Shown here in pieces: positions 1 through 10,013 of a stretch of 64,000 nt of DNA (the first letter of the stretch is position 1; each line of letters opens with the position of its first letter). Both the position numbers and the translations under genes were made by a program. The notes beneath the pieces were generated by a model. The model was not told the origin of the DNA. It did no database searches and saw nothing but the letters and a program-made list of their open reading frames with translations. This DNA is from an uncultured Collinsella sp. (GTDB lineage Bacteria > Actinomycetota > Coriobacteriia > Coriobacteriales > Coriobacteriaceae). The stretch covers positions 1 to 64,000 of the forward strand of contig CAAFGG010000040.1 in the NCBI GenBank assembly GCA_900762325.1, read 5' to 3'.

Positions 1-96
1 CTTCGCCGCCGACTCGAAGCCGTGCCCTCGCTCGAAGAGCCCGATCGCCGCCTTCCTGGCCTCGATGTCGTGTTTCACCCTCAAGTCGACACGCAT
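1..96 (-). CDS. Transposase N-terminal fragment (helix-turn-helix), runs off window
   Basis: The first 32 codons of a leftward gene whose remainder lies outside the window. The visible peptide starts MRVDLRVKHD and continues with an Ala/Arg/Lys-rich helix (ARKAAIGLFERGHGFESAAK) that resembles the first helix-turn-helix of IS3-type OrfA transposases, which bind the ends of their element. The ATG is at 94-96. No strong ribosome site is visible; a 13-bp hairpin (102-135) sits just upstream of the start, as in many insertion sequences that occlude translation of read-through transcripts. Family assignment rests on a short stretch and could be another HTH protein. Confidence 0.5.
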   Translation of the reverse strand, partial: MRVDLRVKHDIEARKAAIGLFERGHGFESAAK

Positions 97-101
97 AAAA
101 A

Positions 102-135
102 GCCTCCCATTTCTCGTGTCCAAGAAATGGGAGGC
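102..135. repeat. Perfect 13-bp hairpin at the transposase start
   Basis: 102-114 (gcctcccatttct) is the exact reverse complement of 123-135, with an 8-nt loop. It lies 6 nt upstream of the transposase ATG, so in a leftward transcript it would fold in the leader. Confidence 0.7.
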
Positions 136-187
136 AGTTCAGACACGGAACGGCCGCCGCTTTTGCTATCAAATGGTGCAATGGGGT

Positions 188-224
188 CAGGTTTGTATGC
201 ACCAACTTGGTGCAAAGTAACCTG
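188..224. repeat. Imperfect palindrome next to the transposase fragment
   Basis: caggtttgtatgcaccaa (188-205) faces a partly complementary arm at 207-224, flanked by ggggt/tcccc. It could be an insertion-sequence end, a REP-like element or the terminator of the flavoenzyme gene, which ends at 248. No clear T-run is present on the minus strand. Confidence 0.4.
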
Positions 225-247
225 TCCCCCTTGCACCAAGGGGTTGA

Positions 248-2197
248 CTAGAGGGCGCAGGCGATCTTGTAGCCGTCGCCGATGGCGTCGCGGATGTTGC
301 CGCACTTGTTGGCGTCGCCCAGCACGTGGGTGGTAACGCCGGCGGCTGCCAGGTCGTCGGCAAGCTTGGTGTTGGGACGGTAGCCCATGGCGAGCACCAG
401 CGTATCCGCACCGGTGATGGTGTGAATCTCGCCGTCCTTCTCGTAACTGATAGTGTCCTCGGTGATCTCGGTCACCTTGGCCTCGGTCAGCACATGGACG
501 CCCTTGGAGAGCATGCGCGTGATGAGCACCGCGCGGCCGGCGCCGCCCTCGTTGGCGGCGAGCGTCTTGGTCATTTCGATGACGGTGACGTCGCGGTTGG
601 CCGGAGACAGGTCGTTGACCAGCGGAGCCAGATAGTCTGCCGTCTCGCAGCCGACGGTGCCGCCGCCCACGATGACGATCTTCTTGCCCGGGAAGGCATT
701 GCCGCCCAGCAGGTCGTCGGCCGTCATGACCTGCTTAAAGCCCTGCATAAAGGCAGGAGCGATAGGCTCGGCGCCATAGGCCAGGACGACCTCGTACCCG
801 GCGTAGTCGCGCTGGATGTCCTCGGCCGAAAGCTCGGTACCAAAGATGCACTTTACGCCCGCCTCGGCCAGGCGACGATACTGGTACTTGATCACGCGGG
901 TGAGCTCCTGCTTTGCCGGCGGAACGGCCGCGATGCGCATCTCGCCGCCCGGCTCGTCCTGCTTGTCCACGAGCACCACGTTATGTCCGCGCTTGGCAGC
1001 AATGAACGCCGCCTCCATGCCTGCGGGACCGGCACCCACAACGAGCACGTTCTTGGCCTCGGCGGCGGGCTCGTAGCCAGCCTCGTCACGCTCGACATCG
1101 GGGTTAACGGTGCAGGAGATACGCTTGCCAAACATGATGCCGTTCAGGCAGCGCAGGCAGCCGATGCAAGGGCGAATCTCGTCGGCGTTACCGGCAGCCG
1201 CCTTGTTGCAGAACTCGGCATCGCACAGGTTGGCGCGGCCCATCATGCAGATGTCGGCGGCGCCGTCCTCGATCAACTCCTCGGCAATCCATGCCTCGTT
1301 GATGCGGCCGACCGTGGCAACGGGAATGTTGACGTGCTTTTTGATCTCACGCGAGCAGGCGGCGTGCGAGGCCTGCTGGGTACCGGCGGCGGGAATCGCG
1401 GAGCCGCGCTTGATGGTGGTGCCGCCCGACACGTGGATCATGTCGACGCCGGCCTTCTCCAAGCGACGAGAGACGTAGATCATGTCGTTGAGGGTCAGAC
1501 CGCCATCGGTGTACTCATCGCCCGAGATACGAACGTCGATGATAAAGTCCTTGCCGCAGCGCTCGCGAATCTCGGCGATGACCTCGAGCAGGAAGCGCAT
1601 GCGAGCGTCGAGCGAGCCGCCGTACTCGTCGGTGCGCTTGTTGTAGAGCGGGGTCAAAAAGCCGCCGAGCATGCCGTGGGCGTGCGCCGCATGGACCTCG
1701 ACGCCATCGACGCCGGCCTTCTGCATACGCACGGCAGCGTCGCCAAACTGGTGCGTGAGCTCGTGAATCTCATCAACCGTGATGGGGCGCGGTGCCTCGC
1801 GGGCATAGGACGGGCCCACAAAGGACGGAGCGATCAGGCGCGGCGTGCCCGGAATGTTGAAGGCCATATAGGCGGGGTGGAAGAGCTGCGGCATGATCTT
1901 GCAGCCATACTCGTGCACGGCGGCGGCGAGCTTTTCCCAACCGGGAATGAACGTGTCGTCGTAGCAGCACATGTCGCCCGGCAGGTAGGTATAGGTGGGC
2001 TCAACCGTCACGACCTCGGTAATGATCAGACCCACGCCGCCCTTGGCACGAGCGCGGTAGTGGTCGACCAAGTCGTCGGTCACATAGCCGTGATCGGCCA
2101 GGTTGGTAGATACCGGCGGCATAAAGACGCGGTTCTTGACCTCGGTCGTACCGACCTTGATCGGGCTAAAGAGCATTGGATAGGCGGAGGACTCCAT
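248..2197 (-). CDS. Old yellow enzyme-type FMN/FAD/4Fe-4S oxidoreductase
   Basis: A 649-residue flavoenzyme of the 2,4-dienoyl-CoA reductase / 2-enoate reductase / BaiCD family, which uses NAD(P)H to reduce activated C=C bonds. The N-terminal half is an FMN-binding TIM barrel. A cluster motif CIGCLRC near residue 344, followed by a fourth Cys, ligates 4Fe-4S. The C-terminal half has an FAD Rossmann motif (VVGAGPAG, about residue 384) and an NAD motif (IVGGGTVG, about 507). The ATG at 2197 is chosen because AAAGGA lies 9 nt upstream; an upstream in-frame extension lacks a ribosome site. The gene stands alone. The physiological substrate (enoate, bile acid, flavonoid or other gut compound) cannot be told from sequence. 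Confidence 0.88.
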   Translation of the reverse strand: MESSAYPMLFSPIKVGTTEVKNRVFMPPVSTNLADHGYVTDDLVDHYRARAKGGVGLIITEVVTVEPTYTYLPGDMCCYDDTFIPGWEKLAAAVHEYGCKIMPQLFHPAYMAFNIPGTPRLIAPSFVGPSYAREAPRPITVDEIHELTHQFGDAAVRMQKAGVDGVEVHAAHAHGMLGGFLTPLYNKRTDEYGGSLDARMRFLLEVIAEIRERCGKDFIIDVRISGDEYTDGGLTLNDMIYVSRRLEKAGVDMIHVSGGTTIKRGSAIPAAGTQQASHAACSREIKKHVNIPVATVGRINEAWIAEELIEDGAADICMMGRANLCDAEFCNKAAAGNADEIRPCIGCLRCLNGIMFGKRISCTVNPDVERDEAGYEPAAEAKNVLVVGAGPAGMEAAFIAAKRGHNVVLVDKQDEPGGEMRIAAVPPAKQELTRVIKYQYRRLAEAGVKCIFGTELSAEDIQRDYAGYEVVLAYGAEPIAPAFMQGFKQVMTADDLLGGNAFPGKKIVIVGGGTVGCETADYLAPLVNDLSPANRDVTVIEMTKTLAANEGGAGRAVLITRMLSKGVHVLTEAKVTEITEDTISYEKDGEIHTITGADTLVLAMGYRPNTKLADDLAAAGVTTHVLGDANKCGNIRDAIGDGYKIACAL

Positions 2198-2307
2198 ACA
2201 GGGTTCCTTTCGTTTGAGCCGCTCGGCGGCAGTTGCTAACGTACCTATCGTATCAGTAACCGCCGCATTCGCACTCGCTCGCACTCCCCACCTTCAATCC
2301 CGACCCT

Positions 2308-2397
2308 CACAAAAAAGTTGCGGTGGAATACGGAGTAGATAAGGCCTTTGACAGCCAAAACAGTCCGTATTTCACCGCAACTGATGGGCGGGGTGGA
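2308..2397. repeat. 90-bp hairpin repeat, copy 1 (left end of kdp locus)
   Basis: Nearly identical (about four differences) and in the same orientation as 10718-10807. A 19-bp stem (2316-2334 with 2364-2382, one G-T pair) encloses a 29-nt loop containing aaggcctttgacagcc. It lies between the kdpC stop and the flavoenzyme promoter. The wobble pairs only on the plus strand. Probably a dispersed terminator-like repeat or a miniature element. Confidence 0.85.
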
Positions 2398-2445
2398 ATT
2401 GAGGGCTCAGATAGTCAGTCATGCCCTCATCCGCCACTTCCTCAC

Positions 2446-3036
2446 CTACAGCGCGTCATCCAGCATAAGGTTCACCTTGAGCACGTTGACCGTGGGCTCG
2501 CCGAACACGCCGAGGAAACGGCCCTTGGTGCACGCGGCGATGATGTCGCGCACCTCGTCCTCACTTTTGCCCGTGGCCTTGGCAAGGCGCGGAACCTGGT
2601 ACTCGGCGGCATCCGGAGAGATCTCCGGGTCGAGGCCGGACCCCGAACACGTCACCAGATCGACGGGCACGGCGTCCATATCGGCATCGGGGTTGGCGGC
2701 GCAGATCTTCTTCACGCGCGCATCTATCAGCTGCCGATACTCCTCACTCGCCGGGGACAGGTTGGACGGGGCACCATACGCCATGAGCTCGCCGTCTTCG
2801 CCTTCGACAATTGATACGTTCTGGATACGACCCCACATGTGGGCTTCGTCATCGAAGTTCTGGCCGATGAGCTCGGAACCCACAACCTTGCCGTCGACCG
2901 TAATGAGCGAACCGTTCGCCTGATACGGGAACGCAACCTGGGCGATGCCGGTCACGACGAGCGTATAGCCCAGGCCGCAGACAACGGTAAACAGCGCGAA
3001 CACGCCCAGTGCGCGCGATGCAACACCTTTGAACAT
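2446..3036 (-). CDS. kdpC: KdpC, potassium-transporting ATPase subunit C
   Basis: A 196-residue subunit of the high-affinity KdpFABC K+ pump, thought to stabilise the complex and contribute to K+ or ATP affinity. It has one N-terminal membrane helix (about residues 8-30), then an extracytoplasmic domain with the family-typical SNLSPAS and DLVTCSGSGLDPEIS segments. The ATG at 3036 is preceded by GGAGG at a 5-nt spacing; an in-frame ATG four codons upstream is less well placed. It starts 12 nt after kdpB, so it is the last gene of the operon. It ends just before hairpin repeat copy 1. Confidence 0.95.
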   Translation of the reverse strand: MFKGVASRALGVFALFTVVCGLGYTLVVTGIAQVAFPYQANGSLITVDGKVVGSELIGQNFDDEAHMWGRIQNVSIVEGEDGELMAYGAPSNLSPASEEYRQLIDARVKKICAANPDADMDAVPVDLVTCSGSGLDPEISPDAAEYQVPRLAKATGKSEDEVRDIIAACTKGRFLGVFGEPTVNVLKVNLMLDDAL

Positions 3037-3048
3037 ACAGACCTCCAC

Positions 3049-5103
3049 TTACATAATGCCGCAGAACGCGAGCAGCATGTCGATGAGCTTGATGAATACG
3101 AACGGGGCAACGATGCCGCCCAGACCCCACACGAGCAGGTTGTGGGTCAGCAGCTGTCCGGACGGGACCTCGCGGTACTTAACGCCCTTCAGCGCGGCCG
3201 GAATCAGCGCGACGATAACGAGCGCGTTATAGATGATGGCCGAAAGAACCGCGGACAGCGGGCTTGCCAGACCAAGGATGTTAAGCGCGCCAAGGCCCGG
3301 GTAGATCGGCGAGAACAGGGCCGGGATGATAGCGAAGTACTTCGCCACGTCGTTGGCCACCGAGAAGGTCGTGAGCGAGCCGCGGGTCATGAGTAGTTGC
3401 TTGCCGATGCGCACGACCTCGATGAGCTTGGTAGGGCTGGAGTCGAGGTCGACCATATTGCCGGCCTCCTTGGCAGCCTGGGTTCCCGTGTTCATGGCCA
3501 CGGCAACATCCGCCTGCGCCAGCGCCGGCGCATCGTTGGTGCCGTCGCCGGTCATGGCGACCAGGTGGCCCTCACGCTGGAACTCGCGGATCTTCTCGAG
3601 CTTGCCTTCAGGGGTGGCCTCGGCCAGGAAGTCATCAACGCCGGCCTCGGCGGCGATTGCCGCGGCGGTGAGCGGGTTGTCGCCCGTCACCATGATGGTC
3701 TTGATACCCATCTTGCGCAGGTCGGCGAACTTCTCCTTAACGCCGGACTTGATGATGTCCTTGAGGTACACAACGCCCAGCACGCGGCAGTTCTTGGTCA
3801 CGACCAGCGGGGTGCCGCCGGCCTTGGCGATGCGCTCGACGACCTCGTCGCACTCCTGGGAGAACACGCCGCCGGCTGCCTCCACATAGGTGCGCACGGA
3901 ATCGGCAGCGCCCTTGCGGATCTCATTGCCCTCGTAGTTCACGCCGGACATACGCGTTGCCGCGGTGAACGGGATGAACTCCATGCCCTTATCCACGAGT
4001 GTGCGGCCGCGCAGACCGAACTGCTCCTTGGCGAGCACGACGATGGAACGGCCCTCGGGGGTCTCGTCGGCCAGCGAGGAAAGCTGGGCGGCATCGGCCA
4101 GCTCCGCGGGATCGACGCCGTCGACCGGGATGAACTCGGCGGCTTGGCGGTTACCCAGGGTGATGGTGCCGGTCTTGTCGAGCATGAGGATGTCGACGTC
4201 GCCGGCGGCCTCGATGGCGCGGCCGGACATGGCCAGCACGTTGGCCTCGTTCAGACGGCTCATGCCGGCGATGCCGATGGCGGACAGAAGGGCGCCGATG
4301 GTAGTGGGAGCCAGGCACACGAGCAGCGCCACGAGCGTGGTCACGGCCGTGGGGTTGACCATGTCGTTAAGACCGGACGAGAAGCAGGAGTAACAATACA
4401 GGGCCAACGTGACCAGGATAAAGACGATGGAGAGGGCCACCAGGAAGATCTCCAGAGCAATCTCGTTAGGGGTCTTCTTACGCGCGGCACCCTCGACCAT
4501 CGCGATCATCTTGTCCAGGAAGCTCTGGCCGGGCTCGCTGGAGATCTTGACGATGATCCAGTCGGACAGCACCGTGGTACCGCCGGTAACGGCAGAGCGG
4601 TCGCCGCCGGCCTCGCGGACCACGGGGGCGGACTCGCCGGTGATGGCGGACTCGTCAACGGAGGCAGCGCCCTCGATGACGTCGCCGTCGCCGGGAATCT
4701 GCTCGCCGGCGCGTACGATCACCAGGTCGCCGCGCGTGAGCTCGGTGCCGGGAACGACGGTGAAGTGCTCCTTGTCCTCAACGGACTCGATGCGATGGGC
4801 CTCGACATCCTTCTTGGCCGCACGCAGGGAATCGGCCTGGGCCTTACCGCGGCCCTCGGCAAGAGCCTCGGCGAAGTTCGAGAACAGGTCGGTGAGCCAC
4901 AAGATGACCGCGATGGCGACCACATAGTAAGTGGGCACACCCGCGTCCTGCACACCGGAGATGGAAGCGACGGCCAGGACGGAGGTCATGACGGCGGAAA
5001 GCCACACCAGGAACATAACCGGGTTTTGAATCTGGACGCGAGGATCCAGCTTGGCAAACGAGTCGCGGACCGCGCGGCCCATCATGTCTTTTTGCATAGT
5101 CAT
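3049..5103 (-). CDS. kdpB: KdpB, catalytic P-type ATPase of the Kdp potassium pump
   Basis: A 684-residue P-type ATPase subunit that hydrolyses ATP to drive K+ uptake through KdpA. Visible motifs: AITGES in the actuator domain, the phosphorylation motif DKTGTIT with its aspartate near residue 309, MVTGDN, and the hinge [10 protein letters not shown], with membrane helices at both ends. Its length matches the family (682 in E. coli). The start at 5103 is used because AAGGAGG lies about 9 nt upstream; an ATG at 5127 would overlap kdpA. It is the second large gene of kdpFABC. Confidence 0.97.
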   Translation of the reverse strand: MTMQKDMMGRAVRDSFAKLDPRVQIQNPVMFLVWLSAVMTSVLAVASISGVQDAGVPTYYVVAIAVILWLTDLFSNFAEALAEGRGKAQADSLRAAKKDVEAHRIESVEDKEHFTVVPGTELTRGDLVIVRAGEQIPGDGDVIEGAASVDESAITGESAPVVREAGGDRSAVTGGTTVLSDWIIVKISSEPGQSFLDKMIAMVEGAARKKTPNEIALEIFLVALSIVFILVTLALYCYSCFSSGLNDMVNPTAVTTLVALLVCLAPTTIGALLSAIGIAGMSRLNEANVLAMSGRAIEAAGDVDILMLDKTGTITLGNRQAAEFIPVDGVDPAELADAAQLSSLADETPEGRSIVVLAKEQFGLRGRTLVDKGMEFIPFTAATRMSGVNYEGNEIRKGAADSVRTYVEAAGGVFSQECDEVVERIAKAGGTPLVVTKNCRVLGVVYLKDIIKSGVKEKFADLRKMGIKTIMVTGDNPLTAAAIAAEAGVDDFLAEATPEGKLEKIREFQREGHLVAMTGDGTNDAPALAQADVAVAMNTGTQAAKEAGNMVDLDSSPTKLIEVVRIGKQLLMTRGSLTTFSVANDVAKYFAIIPALFSPIYPGLGALNILGLASPLSAVLSAIIYNALVIVALIPAALKGVKYREVPSGQLLTHNLLVWGLGGIVAPFVFIKLIDMLLAFCGIM

Positions 5104-5119
5104 AAATCTGCGCCCTCCT

Positions 5120-6943
5120 TTACGCAATCATCTGGAAGAACTCGGCAACGGGGCCAAGCGCCAGGGCCGGGAAGAAGCTCAGGGCACCGATCAGTAGAAC
5201 GATGAACACGAGCAGGAATACGAACATGCCGTTGGTGGTGGACAGGGTACCGGCGCTCTCGGCGACCTTACCCTTCCCGGCCAGCGAGCCCGCAATGGCG
5301 AGCGTGCCCACAATCGGCAGGAATCGCGCGAACAGCATCTCGATACCCAGCAGCACGTTGATCCACGGGATGTTGCAGTTCATGCCGGCGAATGAGGAGC
5401 CGTTGTTGCCGCCAGCCGAAGTAAGGGTGTACAGGACCTCGGAGAAGCCATGCGCCCCGCCGTTGGTGAGTTGGTCGACAAGACCGGGCACCATGCAGGC
5501 GATAGCGGAGCTCACCAGAATGGCGAACGGAGTGGCGAGACACAGAACCACCGCCCAGCGCATCTCGGTCGGCTCGATCTTCTTGCCCAGGAACTCGGGC
5601 GTGCGGCCGACCATAAGGCCGGCGATAAACACCGTGAGGATGGCGAAGCCGATCATGCCGTACAGGCCGCAGCCCACGCCGCCGAAGACGACCTCGCCCA
5701 GCGCTATCTGGAGCATCTGGACAAACCCGCCGAGCGGGGTGTAGGAGTCGTGCATGGAGTTGACCGAGCCGTTGGAAGCAGCCGTCGTGAAAGCGGACCA
5801 GGTGGAAGAGGAGGCGATGCCAAAGCGGCTCTCCTTGCCCTCCATATTGCCGCCCGCCTGGCCGTCGGTCATCTCGATGTTGACCGCGCCGCCATCGGCC
5901 AGCTGCGACGTACCCATATGCTCGTTAACGGCGATGATGCCGGTAAAGACCACGAGTAGGATAAGCATCGCCGCGAAGATGGCCTTGCCCTGCTTGGTGT
6001 TCTTGACGCCGATACCGAAGGTGAAGCAGCAGGCGGCCGGGATCAGCAGCAGGCTGGTCATCTCGATGATATTGGTGAAGGCACTGGGGTTCTCATACGG
6101 ATGGGCGGAGTTCACGCCGAAGAAGCCGCCGCCATTGGTGCCGGACTGCTTGATGGCGACCTGAGGAGCCGCGGGACCCTGGGGCAGGAACTGCTCGGTG
6201 ACCACGCGCGCGCCCTCGACAACCTTACCGTCGACCTTGACCGTGTCGCCCTCGATCTGGGCGCCGTCGATGACGCTCCAGCCGCCGTCTGCATTAGGCT
6301 GGACAGCGACGGGCTCTACGAGCTCAGCCTTCTGAGCCGGCTGGAAGTTGGAGATGACGCCACCGGCAGCCAGGCAGATGCCGAACACGAGGTTCAGCGG
6401 GATGAGCACATACAGGACGGTGCGGGTGAGGTCGACCCAGAAGGAACCCAGACCCTGCTCCTTGACCTGACGGAAGCCGCGGATCAGCGCGAACATGACC
6501 GCAATACCGGTGCCAGCGGAAACGAAGTTCTGCACGGTGAGGCCCATGAACTGCACAAAGTAGGACAGGGTGGTCTCACCGGAATAGGATTGCCAATTGG
6601 TGTTGGTTATGAAGGAAGCAGCCGTATTGAACGACAGGTCCCATGACACACCCGGCAGGTGCTGGGGATTGCCTGGCAAGAAGGACTGAAGCGTCTGGAG
6701 TGCCACAAGAGCCACGAGGCCGATCCCCGAAAAGACCAGCACGCTCGTCAGGTAGCGCCTACACCCCATCTGCTCTGCCGCGTCGATGCGAAGCAGACGA
6801 TAGACGCCACGCTCCACAGGAGCAATCACAGGCGACAGGAACGTATGCTCACCATCCATGATATGGGCCATGAACCGACCGAGCGGAACGGCCAGGACGA
6901 CGAGCACGGCAAAGTACAAGATGTACTGAATCGCAGCGTCCAT
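5120..6943 (-). CDS. kdpA: KdpA, potassium-binding channel-like subunit
   Basis: A 607-residue, roughly ten-helix membrane protein that forms the K+ selectivity filter of the Kdp complex and belongs to the same superfamily as TrkH/KtrB. Selectivity-loop segments such as [23 protein letters not shown] and [12 protein letters not shown] are present. AGGAG lies about 12 nt before the ATG, inside the end of kdpF, so the two are translationally linked. It is somewhat longer than E. coli KdpA (557) because of an extracytoplasmic insertion around residues 210-265. Confidence 0.97.
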   Translation of the reverse strand: MDAAIQYILYFAVLVVLAVPLGRFMAHIMDGEHTFLSPVIAPVERGVYRLLRIDAAEQMGCRRYLTSVLVFSGIGLVALVALQTLQSFLPGNPQHLPGVSWDLSFNTAASFITNTNWQSYSGETTLSYFVQFMGLTVQNFVSAGTGIAVMFALIRGFRQVKEQGLGSFWVDLTRTVLYVLIPLNLVFGICLAAGGVISNFQPAQKAELVEPVAVQPNADGGWSVIDGAQIEGDTVKVDGKVVEGARVVTEQFLPQGPAAPQVAIKQSGTNGGGFFGVNSAHPYENPSAFTNIIEMTSLLLIPAACCFTFGIGVKNTKQGKAIFAAMLILLVVFTGIIAVNEHMGTSQLADGGAVNIEMTDGQAGGNMEGKESRFGIASSSTWSAFTTAASNGSVNSMHDSYTPLGGFVQMLQIALGEVVFGGVGCGLYGMIGFAILTVFIAGLMVGRTPEFLGKKIEPTEMRWAVVLCLATPFAILVSSAIACMVPGLVDQLTNGGAHGFSEVLYTLTSAGGNNGSSFAGMNCNIPWINVLLGIEMLFARFLPIVGTLAIAGSLAGKGKVAESAGTLSTTNGMFVFLLVFIVLLIGALSFFPALALGPVAEFFQMIA

Positions 6944-6946
6944 AGT

Positions 6947-7033
6947 TTACGAATCACTCCTCATCAGAATGTAGATGTAATAGATAAGGAGTCCAATGCA
7001 GACGACTCCGATGATGGGAATGAGGATGTCCAT
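6947..7033 (-). CDS. kdpF: KdpF, 28-residue membrane peptide of the Kdp complex
   Basis: A 28-codon gene: MDILIPIIGV, then VCIGLLIYYIYILMRSDS and stop. One hydrophobic helix fills almost the whole peptide, as in KdpF, which stabilises KdpABC in the membrane. AAAGGGGCGG precedes the ATG and the stop lies 3 nt before kdpA. The position (first in the operon), size and hydrophobic profile all match; the sequence itself is poorly conserved in this family. It is too short for most gene callers. Confidence 0.85.
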   Translation of the reverse strand: MDILIPIIGVVCIGLLIYYIYILMRSDS

Positions 7034-7148
7034 TTTCCGCCCCTTTCACGCGCGGTCCGATGTCTCGGACGCCTGCTCTCGCAAGCGCCTGGGGACAGTA
7101 AACGCTTCTAGAGATTAAAGAGGCGTGAGGGCCGGGGCTCACGCCCTT

Positions 7149-7166
7149 AAGATGCCGTAAAGATGC
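7149..7166. promoter_or_regulatory. Candidate KdpE binding site: 11-bp-spaced direct repeat
   Basis: aagatgc occurs at 7149-7155 and again at 7160-7166, giving the 11-bp period typical of OmpR/PhoB-family regulator sites. It lies in the kdpF-kdpD intergenic region. A possible kdpF -10 (TTTAAT on the minus strand, 7114-7119) sits about 30 bp downstream. The link to KdpE is inference. Confidence 0.45.
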
Positions 7167-7277
7167 AGGTAGAAAGCACTATTGCGGCTGCAGTGCGCCT
7201 ATACTCGACCTCGCGAGCATACAGTGGCGTCCTCACCGCGTATGCACGCATGGACAACGTTTCAGAAAGGCTACGCT

Positions 7278-10013
7278 ATGCAGCGCAACGCATCGGACAC
7301 TCGCGTCAATCCGGACCTCATCCTCAAGGCAATTGAGAAAGACGAGGTCGCCGATGACGCTCGAACCAGCCGGGGACACCTCAAGATTTTCTTTGGCTAC
7401 GCTGCTGGTGCAGGCAAAACCTATGCGATGCTTCAAGCCGCCCACGCCGCCAAGCGGCGAGGTGTCGACGTCGTCGCGGGATACATCGAGCCGCACGAAC
7501 GTCCGGCAACTGCCCATCTTGCACAAGGGCTTGAGAACGTGCCCTGTAAACTCATCAAGCACAACGGCATTGCGCTCAGCGAGTTCGATCTAGATGCGGC
7601 TATCGAACGCGCCCCTCAGCTCATCCTTGTCGACGAGCTCGCCCATACGAATGCGCCAGGGTCTCGCCACGACAAACGCTATCAAGACGTCGAGGAACTT
7701 CTACATGCGGGCATCGACGTCTATACGACCGTGAACGTTCAGCATATCGAGAGCCTAAACGACATGGTTGCATCCATCACCGGCGTTATCGTGAGCGAAC
7801 GAATCCCCGACCGTATCTTCGATGATGCCGACCAGGTCGAGCTCGTCGACATAGAGCCCGAAGACCTACTTGAGCGCCTTCGCGCCGGCCTCGTCTACCG
7901 TCCCGCACAAGCCGACCGAGCGCAACAGCATTTTTTTACCGTCGAGAACCTCACCGCACTCCGAGAAATCGCGCTGCGCCGCTGCGCCGATCGCACCGGC
8001 TACCTCACAGACGCCGCACGCGTGCTGGGAAACCGTGACTACTACACCAGGGAGCGTATCTTAGTCTGTGTCTCCCCGGCGCCGACCAATCCCCGCATCG
8101 TCCGTGCCGCCGCACGCATGGCGAAAGCGTTTCGCAGCGAGCTCGTCGCCCTGTTCGTAGAGAGCCCGCGCGCGCAGGCCATGAGCGATAATGAGCGCAC
8201 CAAGCTTGCAGCCAATATCGCCCTGGCCGAACAGCTCGGAGCACATATGGAAACCGTCTATGGCGACGACATCGCGTTTCAGATCTCCGAGTTCGCGCGC
8301 CTGTCGGGTATTTCGAAGATCGTCATGGGACGCACGGGCGAGCGCAGCAGCGTCCGTCAGGCCCTCTTCGGCCGCAAATCTCTCGTAGAACAGCTCATAA
8401 CGTTCGCCCCGAACCTCGACATTTACATCATTCCAGACCAGTCGACTCCGCCCTCCCGGCCCGAAGGACGCCGCCGTGCGCTCGCCCTGCAGCCGCCCAG
8501 CAGCCGTGACGCGCTTCGCACGCTGGCCCTCTCTCTTGTCGCCACGGCTGTTGGCACGGCTTTCCGCCATCTGGGATTTGCCGATTCCAGCATCATATCC
8601 CTCTATATCCTCACGGCCCTGCTGACCGCCGTCACCACGACGGGGCGTATCTGCACGATCGTATCGAGCGTGCTCTCTGTAGTGCTTTACAACTTCTGCT
8701 TCGTCACGCCTCTGTTTTCGCTCGCCAGCTACGACCGAAGCTATCTGGTCACGTTCGGCATCATGTTCGCTACCGCTATGGTCGCCGGCGAGTTAACTGC
8801 GCGCATCGCCGACAACGCCCGTACCTCAGCCGAGAACGCATTCAAAACGCGCGTACTCCTCGAAACGAACCAGCTCTTGCAGCAAGCCCATAGCGCGGAG
8901 GAGTGCGCCCGCGTCGCCATGAACCAACTCATCAAACTGCTTAAACTCGACGTGGTCTTCTACACCGCCGAACACGGCACGCTCGGCAAGACGCTCTATG
9001 AGTCCGCTGGCACCGAAAACCGTTCCGCGTCGCTGCTCACCGACTACGAGCGCGCCGTTGCAACCTGGACCTACACCAACAACAAGCGCGCGGGCGCAAG
9101 CACGCGGACCCTGCCTGAGGCGCGCTGTCTCTACCTCGCGGTTCGCACCGGCGACAAGGTATTCGGTGTCATCGGCATCGCCCTGGAGGGGCGCGAGATC
9201 GAAGCCTTCGAGCATTCGATCGTCCTATCTATCGTAGGTGAATGCGCCTTGGCGCTCGAAAGCGACCGGGCGGCGCAAGAGCGCGAAGAGGCTGCGGTCT
9301 TGGCGAAAAACGAGCAGCTGCGCGCCAACCTTTTGCGCTCCATCGGCCACGATTTGAGGACGCCCCTCACGGCTATATCCGGATCTGCGGCAATCCTTCG
9401 GAAGAACGACGAGAAGCTCAGCCTCGAACAACGCTGCGATCTTGCCGATGCCATCTACGACGACTCCCTCTGGCTTATCGATACCGTGGAGAACCTCCTC
9501 GCCATCACACGCGTCGAGGACGGCACCATTCACCTCAACTTCACATCCGAGCTCATCGACGAGGTCATCGAGGCCGCCCTCAGCCATGTCGCCCAAGCAT
9601 CGCATGGACGTACCGTCACCATCGAGCACGCTGACGACATCCTGCTGGTACGCATCGACGTCCATCTCATCATGCAGGTGCTTACGAATCTCATCATGAA
9701 CGCCTTCAAATACACGCCCGAGGACTCGACTGTCACCATCAGCGCACGTCGCGAGGGTGCGTTCGTCGTGGTGGACGTCGCTGACGATGGGCCGGGTGTG
9801 GCAGACTGCGACAAGCCTCATATCTTTGAGCGCTTCTTCACCTCAAGCAATACGCGGCCCGTGGATTCGCGTCGAAGCATCGGCCTTGGGCTGTCGCTCT
9901 GCCGCTCCATCGTGGAGGCGCATGGCGGCGTCATCGAAGTTCGCGACAACCACCCCCATGGGGCCGTCTTCCGTTTTACCCTGCCCGCCGAGGAGATCGA
10001 GATTCATGAATAA
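7278..10013 (+). CDS. kdpD: KdpD, potassium/turgor sensor histidine kinase
   Basis: A 911-residue membrane kinase that controls kdp expression with KdpE. Order: an N-terminal KdpD domain with a Walker-A-like GYAAGAGKT (about residues 40-48), a universal-stress-protein-like domain, about four closely spaced membrane helices near residues 415-520, a GAF-like region, a HisKA box IGHDLRTPL (His about 690) and an ATPase domain ending in a GLGLSLCRSIVEAHGG G-box. The ATG at 7278 follows AGAAAGG at good spacing; an in-frame upstream ATG at 7182 has none. It is divergent from kdpFABC and overlaps kdpE by 8 nt. Confidence 0.95.
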   Translation: MQRNASDTRVNPDLILKAIEKDEVADDARTSRGHLKIFFGYAAGAGKTYAMLQAAHAAKRRGVDVVAGYIEPHERPATAHLAQGLENVPCKLIKHNGIALSEFDLDAAIERAPQLILVDELAHTNAPGSRHDKRYQDVEELLHAGIDVYTTVNVQHIESLNDMVASITGVIVSERIPDRIFDDADQVELVDIEPEDLLERLRAGLVYRPAQADRAQQHFFTVENLTALREIALRRCADRTGYLTDAARVLGNRDYYTRERILVCVSPAPTNPRIVRAAARMAKAFRSELVALFVESPRAQAMSDNERTKLAANIALAEQLGAHMETVYGDDIAFQISEFARLSGISKIVMGRTGERSSVRQALFGRKSLVEQLITFAPNLDIYIIPDQSTPPSRPEGRRRALALQPPSSRDALRTLALSLVATAVGTAFRHLGFADSSIISLYILTALLTAVTTTGRICTIVSSVLSVVLYNFCFVTPLFSLASYDRSYLVTFGIMFATAMVAGELTARIADNARTSAENAFKTRVLLETNQLLQQAHSAEECARVAMNQLIKLLKLDVVFYTAEHGTLGKTLYESAGTENRSASLLTDYERAVATWTYTNNKRAGASTRTLPEARCLYLAVRTGDKVFGVIGIALEGREIEAFEHSIVLSIVGECALALESDRAAQEREEAAVLAKNEQLRANLLRSIGHDLRTPLTAISGSAAILRKNDEKLSLEQRCDLADAIYDDSLWLIDTVENLLAITRVEDGTIHLNFTSELIDEVIEAALSHVAQASHGRTVTIEHADDILLVRIDVHLIMQVLTNLIMNAFKYTPEDSTVTISARREGAFVVVDVADDGPGVADCDKPHIFERFFTSSNTRPVDSRRSIGLGLSLCRSIVEAHGGVIEVRDNHPHGAVFRFTLPAEEIEIHE

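Noticed and set aside
326..2239. 637-codon open frame antisense to the flavoenzyme
   Set aside because: It mirrors the codon positions of a well-recognised enzyme in high-GC DNA and has no motif of its own.
3397..5205. 602-codon open frame antisense to kdpB
   Set aside because: Low-complexity Asp/Gly/His-rich product, no ribosome site; shadow of kdpB.
7182..7277. N-terminal extension of KdpD from the ATG at 7182
   Set aside because: No ribosome site and no family similarity; the ATG at 7278 has AGAAAGG upstream.
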